From Argopecten irradians (lineage: Eukaryota; Mollusca; Bivalvia; Pectinida; Pectinidae): DNA of 64,000 bases. Each line of letters begins with the position of its first letter. Positions within the stretch are counted from its first letter, which is position 1. The DNA lies in assembly GCF_041381155.1 (NCBI RefSeq), contig NC_091134.1, positions 14,820,008 to 14,884,007 of the forward strand, written 5' to 3'. A program made the position numbers and the translations under genes. Shown piece after piece: positions 13,901 to 24,220 of this stretch. The notes beneath the pieces are model-generated. The model was not told the DNA's origin. It saw only the letters and a list, made by a program, of their open reading frames with translations, and did no database searches.

Positions 13901-16900
13901 AACCACTGTCAGCATAAAAACAAGCAAAGTTAAAGACCATACGACTTTAAAAATGTAACAATATTAGCAATGTTTAAAGATGCTCCATCGCCGACAGAGT
14001 ATGACATTCATAATTTGAACAATAATTGGTGTTTAATCGTGTATATATATGTATATGTCTAATTGACACAAAAAGATAATATAAAATAATTATTTATTTT
14101 GCCTTTGGTGCATGCGCAATCAGTACTTCATTCCATATAGGAAATAGTGCCAAGAAATTTTTTCGGGATCCAATCAATTATTTTGAATATTTTTAAGTAG
14201 AATTAGAAGTTCAAACTTTTCAAAGGTGGTATGGTGTAAAGTAAGTAACGTTTGTAACTGAAGAAAAATACTAAATCGTCTGCTGCTGTTCTTGATAGTG
14301 AGAAAATACATGTACAATTTGTCAGCGGTAGAGCATCTTTAATAAACCAAACGTCCGTGAGAGATTTTTTTCCTGGCTATTACTCGAAAACCGTTCAACA
14401 AATCTGCATCAATATTTCTGTTTATATCAGACAGGTGCCCTAGTTGTGCCTTATGCTATTGCGAACCTTCCATGTTTGATGTTTTTTCTGTTACCATGGA
14501 CACTTACTCAAAATACCAATTTGTTTCCGGACTAAAACTCCAAATCCCTTCAACGAAGCTCCAAGAAACTTTCTATATTTTTTAATTTATTTCTGTTACA
14601 ATGGGAACTCAGTCAAAAACACCAAAATAACTGTTTCATTGTGTTACCTGCTGTTATTTTTTTCAGTTTTACTATACTCACATACATCGACTTGAATAGT
14701 TGTTACTTTGAACACTGTTATTGTATTTATGTTTTTATACCAACTGCGAAGCGCGAGGGGTAATGCCACGCTTTGCAGCTCCTTGTTTTAAATGGGTTTT
14801 TTTAATACAACAAATCCAATTCTTACCAATGTAGGGTCTAACTCTAAAACTTGTTCGAAGTACAAAGGGAGACAAATGGCGAGGCTGATGAATAGAAGAC
14901 CGTAGGTGATGAAACCCAGCACGCATCCCCATACAGCTTTGGACGTAAGCAGCTGTAGCCAGGGGATGTGTAATGACTATCAACAGGAAATAAGAAACAG
15001 TTTATCTATTTAATTTACAGGCTTAGCTTAGGTAATATTGATTTTCGCAAGAATCTCGTTAAATACTTATCATGTCTTCTTTGTCTGAACATAGTATATT
15101 GCTGCGATTAGGTATTAGACCCGTAACATGAAGAATAACTGGCATAAGAATTCAATTGTGTTAATCTGTATTTTATTGCCAATTATAAGGATGGGCTGAA
15201 TAACAATAATATATGCTTTCTTCGTACAAGTTACCAAGAGAAAAGGTATATCGCCATTTTTAAACTCTTCTTTTTACAGATAGTAGTTTTAACCTTTTCA
15301 ATAAATGCTAGATAACGTTTAATTCACGTTAAATGACATGTAATCAACTTCAGGTAACATGTAATTTACGTTAGATAACATGCAATGTACGTTAGATAAA
15401 ATTTATTTTACGTTAGATCACACTTTATACACGATTGATCACATTTATGTTAAGTTATATCACATGTAATATACGTTAGATCACTTTTAATTTACGTTAG
15501 ATAACGTGTAACTTACGTTAAATAAAATGTAATTTACAATAGATAACATGTAATATACGTTAAAAATCATGTAGTTTACGATAGATAACGTGTAATATAC
15601 GTTAAATAACATGTTAGATAACATGTACTTTACGTTAGACAACATGTAATTGACATTAGTTAACGTGTAATTTACGTAAAATAACATGTGATTAACGAGA
15701 GATAACATGTAATTTACGTAAGATAACATGTTAAGTTTTTGCTTTGTGTATCCATTCATTTTTCTTAGTATCACTGTATTATATATTATAAATGTAACCT
15801 ACCTTCTTTTGTTCAACTGAAGGCTTTTGTGAGATAATATATAACCTTTCCGACGCCGTTATACGTGGGTGAATATTTGGAGCATCATATACCATAAAGG
15901 CCCATAATAGTAGTACCAACAAGTTCATTCCGCCTTGTACAAAGAAACATTCAGGTATCAATGACTAATTTTAGGAAAGGCGCCTATTAATTTCCCTCGT
16001 GTCATAGTGCAAACGCATTATGTTTTAACTTTGATAGCATCAGTCAGGTAAGTGGTGATAATTAAATGAAACACCAAAAATGTTTACATTATTCAACCCT
16101 CTTTTTTAACTTTAACATTATCGAAGTCAATGACTTGCCATTCAGGAGTGCGCTCATATCCCTACGTCCCCTTTGTCACGTACATTGTAGGTAAATATAG
16201 ATACTAGTGTTAAAGTAAACAGTTTTTCTTGGCAAGTCAATGTGGAACTATAATTACAACCATTACTAACCGTCAACATACACGATCTCTGTACTTACTG
16301 AAGACAAAGAAAATGAAAGGCCAACCACCGATAGCGGGTATGGAACACAGTAGGCCAGCCAGTATATAGTTAGCCATTCCTCCAACACTTCTAGCTGTAT
16401 GTTAACAATGTAATTATTGCACATACATGCACATTGAAGGTGTGTATTATAGACATGCTTATTTTTAACTAATATTAATAATTCAGTGTTTATACAATCA
16501 ATATACAATACGTACAATTATATTTATAATAAGTTATAATGTTTTTATGACGGAAGACTGCTCTTTCAATGTACACAGCATATAATTTGTGGGGTGTGAT
16601 GCTACTTTGCAATTTCCGTTTTGGTATAGTTTTCATTTATTTTTTTTACACAAAAAACAATCTTTAATACCCCAGACATGTTATAAATCTGAAGGCTACC
16701 AAGGTTGGGGTCTTGGTGTCAAAAATATAAACAAATGTCCCCACACAGGAGGGCTTTCATTCACCATAATACTTACATATATGTAATATAACTCATCACA
16801 TAATCGTCCAATAACATAGACATATATCATAAAAACAATATATCATTATGTTCTTACCTGTTTCCACAAGAACCATCATTTGTGCTCGCTCCTGAAGAGG

Positions 16901-19900
16901 TGCCCAGTTGGAAAGAAGTTGCGTTGCGCATGGCTCAAGACCAGACTGGGAAGAAAAATTATCGGAGAAAAATATGAAACAATCCAAAAATACCAACATG
17001 TCTTCGTTATTTCAAAATTTAATATTGAAAATTATTAATTTAATTCAAAATCAAAATGTTTTGGTGGCTATTCCCCCTGTGATATTCACGCCGTGTATTC
17101 CATTTTAATCAGGGTTGCCTTTACTCTAATTTGCTGTCGCCTATCATCCACAGACTATTGACAGCAATTACAGGTCTAAAGGATGGAAAAATAAATATGA
17201 TTGCATAGGTCAAGTATTATACAAATATTTCATGGGTTACTGTGCTCAAGTTCAGAATATTTACCCGAGGTGGTGGTAATCAACAAACGTTATATTGTAC
17301 GGGGCCGAAGGCCTATTGCAATATAATATTTGTAGATAACCACCACCGAGAGTAAAATAAAATATATTTATATCCTTTGAGCAACAAAGAGTAGCATTTC
17401 TTTACTTTTTGTCATCAATTGGCATTGATGACAAAAAGTAAAGAAATGCTAGTGTGGAGTTTATATTAATTATATTAGTTAATTAATTCGGTCCAGACAC
17501 TAGATGTTCTGAGATTTATTCTTCAAGTTAGAAAAGATGGATTATTTTACGGTAATTTAATATAACTTATATATACATTTTGGCAATTTATGTTATATTG
17601 TTATATCAGAACTGTTATGAATAACCTGCTATTACGTGTACATAGTAAGTTAAGAAATACATGTACCAAATATTTTTTTTTATTTAGTTTTTAAAACATT
17701 TTAAGACAGAAATACTTCACCATTGTTCACATATAGATATAGTTGTGCCAATTTGATAGCAACTTTACAATAAATATGTTTATTTTGAATGATTTTTTAA
17801 ACGGTAATCACTACCATTATAACGTTACACGTGCCCAATTCATGCACATTCTAGTTTTCTAGTTGCAGAAAATCTGCTGCTGAAAACTTCAAGATTTGTT
17901 CCGGCATTCCGATCATCTGTGCGGCACGCACAAGGAAGTTAAACTGAGGGACAGGTGGCACTTTTGTATGAAATATACATGTATGACCAATAGAAAATCC
18001 GTATAGGGAACAACCAACTAAATAAAAAAGACCTTCGAAATGGCCACTGTGTATACAAGATTGAGCCCAGGATAGAATTTTAACCCGGCCGCAGATTGGC
18101 TGGCTAATTATGAATTTCAAAAGTAAAAATGTTTTCTGACAGGTAATTATTCCTAGATAACCATGATATGAATTAGGAAATTCATATCGAGATTTAGGTT
18201 CAAAATATCAATTTTGATATTGAATTGGTAAAAACATTAGAATTTCAGGATTTTTTAATGCAAAATGCGCCTGATTTCAATAAAGCTACCCTGGTTGGAG
18301 TTTGAGCAGAAGGAGACAAACTTTTTTTCTATCTAGTGTTATATGAGAACCTAGACTTATTAATTATAGAACACAATAGCTAACTAATATTCCTTTGTTT
18401 TAATAATACAGTACAAAACTTTAACAAAGCTTAACACTGTGGTCTATGCAAATTATTTAGTTGGTTTCTCTCTATAGGGAACAACCAACTAAATAAAAAA
18501 TGACCTTCGAAATGGCCTCCGTGTATACAAGATTTAGCCCAGGATAGAATTTTAACCCGGACGCTGATTGGCTGGCTAATTATGAATTTCAAAAGTAAAA
18601 ATGTTTTCTGAGAGGTAATTATTCCTAGACAACCATGATAGGAATTGGTAAATTCATATTGAGATTAAGGTTCAAAATATCAATTTTGATAATGAATAGG
18701 TAAAAACATTAGAATTTCAGGATTGTTTAGTGCAAAATGCGCCTGATTTCAATAAAGCTACCCTGGTTGGAGTTTGAGCAGAAGGACCCAAACTTTTTTT
18801 CTATTTAGTGCTATATGAGAACCTAGACTTTAATCATAGAACACAATAGCTAACTAATATTTCTTTGTTTTAATAATACAGTACAAAACACAGTTTAACA
18901 CTGTGGTCTATGTAAAATTATTTAGTTGGTTGCTCTCTGTACTGTCACCGGATGTATTTATGCGTCATACCTACCGTTGCCATGCCGACAATAATTCGTA
19001 GAGCGAGGACAATGTACTCGCTGACGAAGACGAATCCCGGTGTGATTGCAGTAGACAAAGATATAATCAACACCATAGTAGCAATAATGTACTTTCCGCT
19101 GTATCGTCCAGACATAGACCCCAGCGTCAGGGCTGTTGCCACCTGGCCAATGTAGTTCCCAGAAATTAGCAGACCTTTCATGGTACTGTCCCACTCAACA
19201 TAATACTTCTGTTAAAGTAGAGAATCGATACCTCTATTAAGTAATTCCAGTGAAAAATGGATTGTTTATCAATGAGATGTTTTCGCCGTTTTCGTTGCTT
19301 TAGTTTTGCATTTTGTTTATTTGTCTTTTAATTTTTTTGGGGAAGTGCATTGTCTCCAAAACATAATCAAACGATATAATCAGAAAATATCAAAAATGTA
19401 GTCATGAAATCAACCAATTATGCTCGATTTAAAATACAAAAATTCAATGTATAATAATCGTATTGAAAGTCATTAAATTTTGTTGAACGAAATTTAAATG
19501 TATGCTTGAAAGTACGATTTTGTACAGTCAGTTGATTTGGTCATCAATATGTATTGGAAATGCCCGTTCTATTCTTGACCTGTATTATGCTAGATCTGTC
19601 GTCCTGAATATGTTTATTATTAATTTGAAATGATTATTTCCAAAGTCTAGATGCTTTACTCCAAACATACATTCACTTTAGTCAAAAACCTCCAATTAAC
19701 TTCGTCACTGAATTCTTTTGACCTTTAATCCTTACCATATAGTCATCCAAAACTGTAACGTTTGAGCCGTTGATGACAACAGTTGACGTCATGTTTGGAG
19801 GGTTCATACACACCACGACCATACTCATGTTCATACGTATCAACATGGTGCATGCCAGGGTCAAGCACGTGACGTAGCCGACTTGCCATCTGCATGACGT

Positions 19901-22012
19901 CAGACGCTCCTTCAGTGTTACTTTGTGCTTTTTAGTAACAATCAGACGGATATTTTCTGTGATATAAATACTTAATTTCAAAATAAATGAATATCCTTTC
20001 GTTTCATCTAACTCTTAGAAACAACTATTTATCATGCCGTATGCTCACATAAAAGGATATATTTACAAAAGCTGCAGTCACCCAAAACACATCGCATACA
20101 AGAGGCCCAGAGGGCCTGTATCGCTCACCTGGTTTGTAATGTCAAGTCATGTTCTGAATACAGGTTCATTGTTTCTTTTCTGAAGGAATTTGAATATTTG
20201 CCTCTTATTTCCCTATTTGGCCCCGCCCCTCCTGCCCCCGGGGGGTCAGAGCCAAAATTTTTACAAGTTCTGTTCCCCTTCCCCCAAGGATGTTTGTGGC
20301 CAAATTTGGTTACAATCCATGCATAACTCTAGGACAAGTAGTGATTTATAGGATTTACCTTTATTTCCCCTATTGGGTCCCGCCCCTCCTGCCCCCCCCC
20401 CCCCCGGGGGGGGAGGGGTCCGAACCAAAATTTATACAAGTTCTGTTCCCCTTCCGCCAAGGATATTTGTGGCCAAATTTGGTTACAATCCATGCAGAAC
20501 TCTAGGACAAGTAGCGATTTATAGGATTTACCTCTATTTCCCCTATTTGGCCCCGCCCCTCCTACCCCTGGGAAGTCAGAACCAAAATTTATACAAGTTC
20601 TGTTCCCCTTCCCCCAAAGATGTATGTGGCCAAATTTGGTTACAATCCATGCAGAACTCTAGGACAAGTAGCGATTAACAGAATTTACCTCTATTTCCCC
20701 TATTAGGCCCCGCCCCTCCTGCTCCCGGGGGGTCAGAGCCAAAATTTATACAAGTTCTGTTCCCCTTCCCCCAAGGATGTTTGTGGCCAAAATTGGTTAC
20801 AATCCATGAAGAACTCTAGGACAAGTAGCGATTTACAGAATTTACCTCTATTTCCCCTATTAGGCCCCGCCTTTCTGCCCCCGGGGGGTCAGAGCCAAAA
20901 TTTATACAAGTTCTGTTCCCCTTCCCCCAAGGATGTTTGTGGCCAAATTTGGTTACAATCCATGCAGAACTCTAGGACAAGTAGCGATTTTACAGGAATT
21001 TACCTCTATTTCCCCTATTAGGCCCCGCCCCTCCTGCCCCCGGGGGGTCAGAGCCAAAATTTAAACAAGTTCTGTTCCCCTTCCCCCAAGGATGTTTGTG
21101 GCCAAATTTGGTTACAATCCATGCAGAACTCTAGGACAAGTAGCGATTTATAGGATTTACCTCTATTTCCCCTATTGGACCCCGCCCCTCCTGCCCCGGG
21201 GGGAGGTCAGGGTCACCATTTATGCAAAATCTGTTCCCCTTCCCCTAAGGAAGTTTCTGACCAAATTTTGTTAAAATCCATGCAGTACTTTATGACAAGT
21301 AGCGATTTAAAGGAAATGTTGACGGACGGACGGACGGACGACGGACGCCGCGCCATGACATAAGCCCACCGGCCCTTTGGGCCAGGTGAGCTAACAAGGA
21401 CAATACCGTTAAATGGTATTTGACATTTTAAAAATGGACCTCACATGTACATGCATAAATTTAAAAAAATAATGAGTTTGACCTTTAATCGAGGTTACAT
21501 ATGTCAGATAATGTCTTCGAATGCAGATTTTCAATTGCTTCGATACGATACGTTATGTTCAAATATTTACACGTGAATGACTCTTACCTTTGCGCATGTT
21601 CGCACAGTTCAAATATATTCATAACAGTACATTATTTTGATAACCAAGATCCCATTGAACTGATAACATGTTGGTTAAAAATAATATAGGTAACAATACG
21701 TTAGATAGTTTTCTATATAAGAGGTGAAACGCATGGGCAAACTGATCAGGGTTTATTAAGCATGCAAATGATAGTTTGGGGATTATACGAGGAGAAAAAT
21801 TATAACAGGTAACGGCTAAGGCTAATGGCCTCATGTAAAACATATGATACAATGTATTACACAATTTTGACTTCATTTCTGCAACTTAAAATATTAACAT
21901 TTATTTTGATTAAACAATCAGCAATAGGTTATGGAACATGATCTTTAGTGCGATACTTTATATTTTCTTGGGGAATAGAAGGAATTATGAACTTACCGGT
22001 ATCATTTGACAT
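10962..22012 (-). CDS. SLC17-family anion transporter, complete gene B (11 exons, 513 aa)
   Basis: Exons in transcript order: 22012-21997, 19956-19736, 19208-18975, 16945-16858, 16394-16299, 15933-15803, 14976-14827, 13070-12938, 11892-11742, 11581-11491 and 11192-10962. All borders are GT/AG, the phases match, and 1542 bases make 513 residues plus TAA, the normal SLC17 length. The tiny first exon gives MSNDT and joins ENIRL. Marks: Arg46 in helix 1 (IRMNMSMVVV); luminal glycosylation sequons N60, N68 and N71; Arg150 in helix 4; the SGLEPCATQLLSNWAPLQER block at 158-177 (family GxxxPAxxxxWxxWAPxxER); GGWPFIFFVF; IPWLQLL before helix 7; FRVNFADIAPRYAG; GEEQEWAKEH. The C-terminus ESTPLIDNR fits an acidic dileucine sorting signal. 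Both helix-4 glutamates of sialin are replaced (V153 and T157). B is head to head with C, about 1 kb apart. The substrate is unknown; the model rests on sequence alone. Confidence 0.92.
11951..12093. mobile_element. Small hairpin MITE in an intron of gene B
   Basis: ATTCCTTGTTTCTTGATGAA near 11952 is mirrored by TTCATCGAAGAAACAAGGAAT ending near 12092. The inner parts (ATTTCATCGAGTGAGGTAGAAAC and GTTTCCACTTCACGAGATGAAAT) also pair, so nearly the whole 140 bases folds back. Non-coding. Confidence 0.75.
12094..12937. other. Intron 8 of gene B, no further feature
   Basis: Contains a near-palindromic stretch with repeated ATGACGTCATT-like words around 12225-12280, possibly a decayed element, and otherwise plain AT-rich intron. 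No exon was recognised. Confidence 0.35.
13974..14342. mobile_element. TTAA-bounded MITE (TTAAAGATGCTC family)
   Basis: Begins TTAAAGATGCTCCATCGCCG and ends CAGCGGTAGAGCATCTTTAA, so short terminal inverted repeats start at a TTAA on each side, as in piggyBac-type elements. The left edge of the 13.4-kb duplication (14176) falls inside it: the second copy has only the right half (47520-47687). A left half of the same family is at 61834 in gene C'. Confidence 0.7.
15290..15740. repeat. Minisatellite, period about 21 bases
   Basis: About twenty imperfect units of TTTACGTTAGATAACATGTAA lie in intron 6 of gene B, ending about 60 bases before exon 6. On the minus strand it gives a chance open frame of repeated NYMLSNV-type peptides, which is not a gene. 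The matching array in the other copy is at 48635-49075. Confidence 0.85.
17255..17360. repeat. Foldback repeat in intron 3 of gene B
   Basis: TTACCCGAGGTGGTGGTAAT near 17260 is mirrored by TAACCACCACCGAGAGTAA near 17338, and the inner segments ATATTGTA and CAATATAAT also pair. The second copy has it at about 50595-50695. Confidence 0.65.
17392..17451. repeat. Perfect 28-base-arm palindrome present only in copy S1
   Basis: The left arm 17392-17419 is the exact reverse complement of the right arm 17424-17451, with a four-base loop TGGC. The matching site in S2 (near 50721-50757) has only the right arm. This is the signature of a template-switch mutation or of arm loss. Confidence 0.9.
17856..17965 (-). 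other. Unidentified coding-like fragment
   Basis: On the minus strand an open stretch ends FSAADFLQLEN and a stop, preceded by FNFLVRAAQMIGMPEQIL. It looks like a protein end but I do not recognise the family. It sits in intron 3 of gene B beside the MITE pair and is repeated with small changes at about 51172-51262. It may be an exon relic carried by a repeat, or chance. Confidence 0.25.
18002..18475 (+). mobile_element. MITE of the CAACCAACTAAATAA family, unit 1
   Basis: Begins TATAGGGAACAACCAACTAA and ends TTATTTAGTTGGTTTCTCTC. The terminal inverted repeats are about 20 bases, with TA at the edges. The next unit starts at the shared TA. Same family as 6030-6342, but longer. Confidence 0.8.
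18474..18941 (+). mobile_element. MITE of the CAACCAACTAAATAA family, unit 2
   Basis: Head-to-tail neighbour of the preceding unit. It begins TATAGGGAACAACCAAC and ends TTAGTTGGTTGCTCTCTGTA. The two units are very similar, so the second arose by tandem copying or by insertion into the edge of the first. They end 34 bases before exon 3 of gene B. Confidence 0.8.
20099..21393 (+). mobile_element. Minisatellite-cored non-autonomous element (Helitron/pearl-like candidate)
   Basis: The left edge is CAAGAGGCCCAGAGGGCCTG followed by TATCGCTCACCTG. The core is about seven units of roughly 160 bases with the words CCCCGCCCCTCCTGCCCC, AAGTTCTGTTCCCCTTCC and GGATGTTTGTGGCC. The right edge is a GACGGACG run, then GGCCCTTTGGGCC, AGGTGAG and CTAA. 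A short hairpin followed by CTAA fits a Helitron 3' end (CTRR rule), but I see no clear TC 5' end. Frames in it are chance. It lies in intron 1 of gene B. Confidence 0.65.
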
Positions 22013-22659
22013 CGTGTTATAGACTTTGATTTCAACCCGAAATAAAATAATTTATGCATAGACACTCAATAGGTAAACGAACTTGAATAGGGCATGCCAC
22101 GGCATAGGAATATTTACAAAACAAAACTGAGAATATAACCTCGATGTGTATGATTTTATTATCGAATTTGTGAAATTAGATAATTAAGAAAATTTACAAA
22201 CACAATGAAGAAATATCCAAGAGATATTAATTGTTCACCTAAATCTAATTGGTCTATGTCACAATTTCTTCTACACCAACCTAAACAGTTAAAGAGACCC
22301 TCTTATGATATTTGTTGTTTTATATTTTCCTCATAACGTAAGCTGTGTCCACGGGGATACGAGTACAATTTTGTGAAATGGAAAAATACCACGGTCAGGG
22401 AGATATATATTTCGTACAGAAACGCGTTATGATGAAGTTTGAAATAATTAATTTAGTCGGTATTTACAACTCGGTCTCATGACGATTTGATGGTCTCTGT
22501 CATAAATGTTCAACATGGTCAACGTCAATGCACAAGGCTTGTAATACGATTACAAAATGAAAAATAAAGTTACCGCCTATGTCATATTCTTCGATCAGAA
22601 ATGAGGTAGGAATGTTTATGACAATGCTGTACTGCGATACCAGTATGCTCACATAGATA

Positions 22660-22800
22660 ATGACGTAGTTCGTACTGTAGCATGTCTTTTGCGCACTACT
22701 TGTTCATAGTGCTATCTCAGTGAAGCATGCCACCTGAGACAACAAACAGCATACCCGACTCGGTGGTATTATACTGACAGCGGGCGAACCAGTCGTCCCA
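22660..22800 (+). repeat. Fragment of a dispersed SINE-like repeat
   Basis: Words ATAGTGCTATCTCAGTGAAGCATGCC, ACAACAAACAGCATACCCG and ACCAGTCGTCCCACT are shared with about 3555-3640, 26540-26630 (reverse), 37272-37430 (reverse) and 40195-40245. It is a widespread family with no coding capacity. Confidence 0.6.
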
Positions 22801-23028
22801 CTGAAAATATAGACTATAGTGATTGTCAGCTAGATGTGTGATTGTGGTGTAAAAGGACATGTGCTATTAGTAAACTCAAAGTTTGAAAGTGAAATCAATC
22901 CTTTAGACAAACATAAATTATAAAGTGTTTGACAATCATTTACTACGTATTTCCCCACTGAATGGCGCGTGTTGATACATAAATCACCGGTGTCATGTTT
23001 CATAAAGAGATATTTGCATCTCATTACA

Positions 23029-23046
23029 ATGGCCGACAACAGCTGA
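23029..23046 (+). promoter_or_regulatory. Five-codon upstream ORF before gene C
   Basis: ATGGCCGACAACAGCTGA encodes MADNS and stops two bases before the ATG of gene C. Both duplicate copies keep it (second copy at 56505-56522). If transcribed, it could lower translation of C or feed reinitiation. That is an inference from position. Confidence 0.35.
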
Positions 23047-23173
23047 TAATGACACTGGAATCTTTAGGTGAGTTCGCCTTGACTTTAAAAATTGGTTGTG
23101 CAGTATTTAGACAATTTTAATACAAACCCTTTGTATAGTATCATTTTCAGTGATTTACTGGGATATTTACAGG

Positions 23174-24220
23174 TTAAGGTAGCTCCATACTTTTGGTAAA
23201 ACCCATGTCATTTTTTTCGAATAGGTCTTATTTTCTTGCATTTTCATGTAGATTTCAAATCTGTATAGAAAAATGGGTATTCTCGAACTACTTTTTGAGA
23301 TATTTGAGCTTGAAATATACCATCCGTACAAATTTGCTAGCCGCAAAAAGAAAAATTCATGAAAATATGTTTTCCGTATTATTAGGGTGAATATAGTCTC
23401 AATCCTGTTGATTTTTTGTCTTTAATTTCTTACGATAAAACAATATACAAGACTATTGTATTTTTACAAATGCTAACTAATATTCTTTATATCCGAGGAC
23501 CTTTTCTTTACGTAATTATCATGTTTTGCCACGCTTTCGCCCCTAAAAAACAATGAATAGGCCAAAAAGAAATGAAAACCCATGTCAATTTCACAATATT
23601 TGTATATGATATGCCCAAGGTAATATATTTTACAAGTATCATATAAAAACATGGGGTCCTCGATCAAATTTTCACAATTTTGTAAGCTTAAAGTTTGTAA
23701 CTCACAACCCTACCCCCATTTCATCCAGGGCTAAGATTGGTCATATTTGGCTATTTTTTTTTAAAATCTTGCCACAAAAAAGCATTCTACATCAATTCTT
23801 ATTCTATCTAGTTAATGTCTGTTTATTTTATGATTTTCTCCAAATTTTGCGTTTTAAGGAAATCCGTAGGTTTTTTTTAGAATTCCGGAATTTCAGTCCG
23901 GGTGGGTCCCCTCTTATCATTTATTGCGACGAACATTATTTCCGGTGTTTGAAAGTCCATTCCCATTTATGACAGGGACCGCAAAAACCTCAGAGATAGC
24001 ATGTTATATTCACTTCATTACTTTTATTTGATTTATTTAATGATTTCAAACATTCAGTATTATATGTAGACAATTTTCAATTTTCACCTATAGAAAAAAA
24101 TATCCAAGTGGAATGTCGTAGCGTATCGGAAACCATTTTGGAATTCAAAACAACCGCGGCAGCTTCCGGTTTAGCGTCATATGAATTGGCGCGGTTGTCA
24201 AAAGTATGGACCTACCTTAA
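23174..24220. mobile_element. TTAA-bounded 1.05-kb element in intron 1 of gene C
   Basis: Begins TTAAGGTAGCTCCATACTTTTG and ends CAAAAGTATGGACCTACCTTAA, so the termini are about 22-base inverted repeats that include TTAA. This fits a piggyBac-type non-autonomous element. No transposase is recognised inside; the short frames are not conserved products. The second copy is at 56656-57714. Confidence 0.78.

Larger units (their letters stand above)
22013..23048. promoter_or_regulatory. Shared upstream region of the divergent genes B and C
   Basis: Only 1036 bases separate the ATG of B (22010-22012, minus) from the ATG of C (23049-23051, plus), so both promoters must lie here or upstream of unseen 5' exons. 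The region contains a fragment of a dispersed repeat (about 22660-22800). No TATA box is called with confidence. It is duplicated at 55461-56524, where an extra piece of about 30 bases (near 56250-56280) is present. Confidence 0.4.

Noticed and set aside
14735-14983. 82-codon frame MIVITHPLATAAYVQ (and 48079-48324)
   Set aside because: Shadow frame of SLC17 exon 7 of B and B'; the real frame reads HIPWLQLL and ends at a GT donor.
15487-15774. 95-codon frame with NYMLSNV-type repeats (also 48828-49115)
   Set aside because: Translation of the 21-base minisatellite in an intron of gene B.
20290-21363. Proline-rich frames in the 160-base repeat array (also 53642-54717)
   Set aside because: Frames open in several phases at once and follow the repeat period; not genes.
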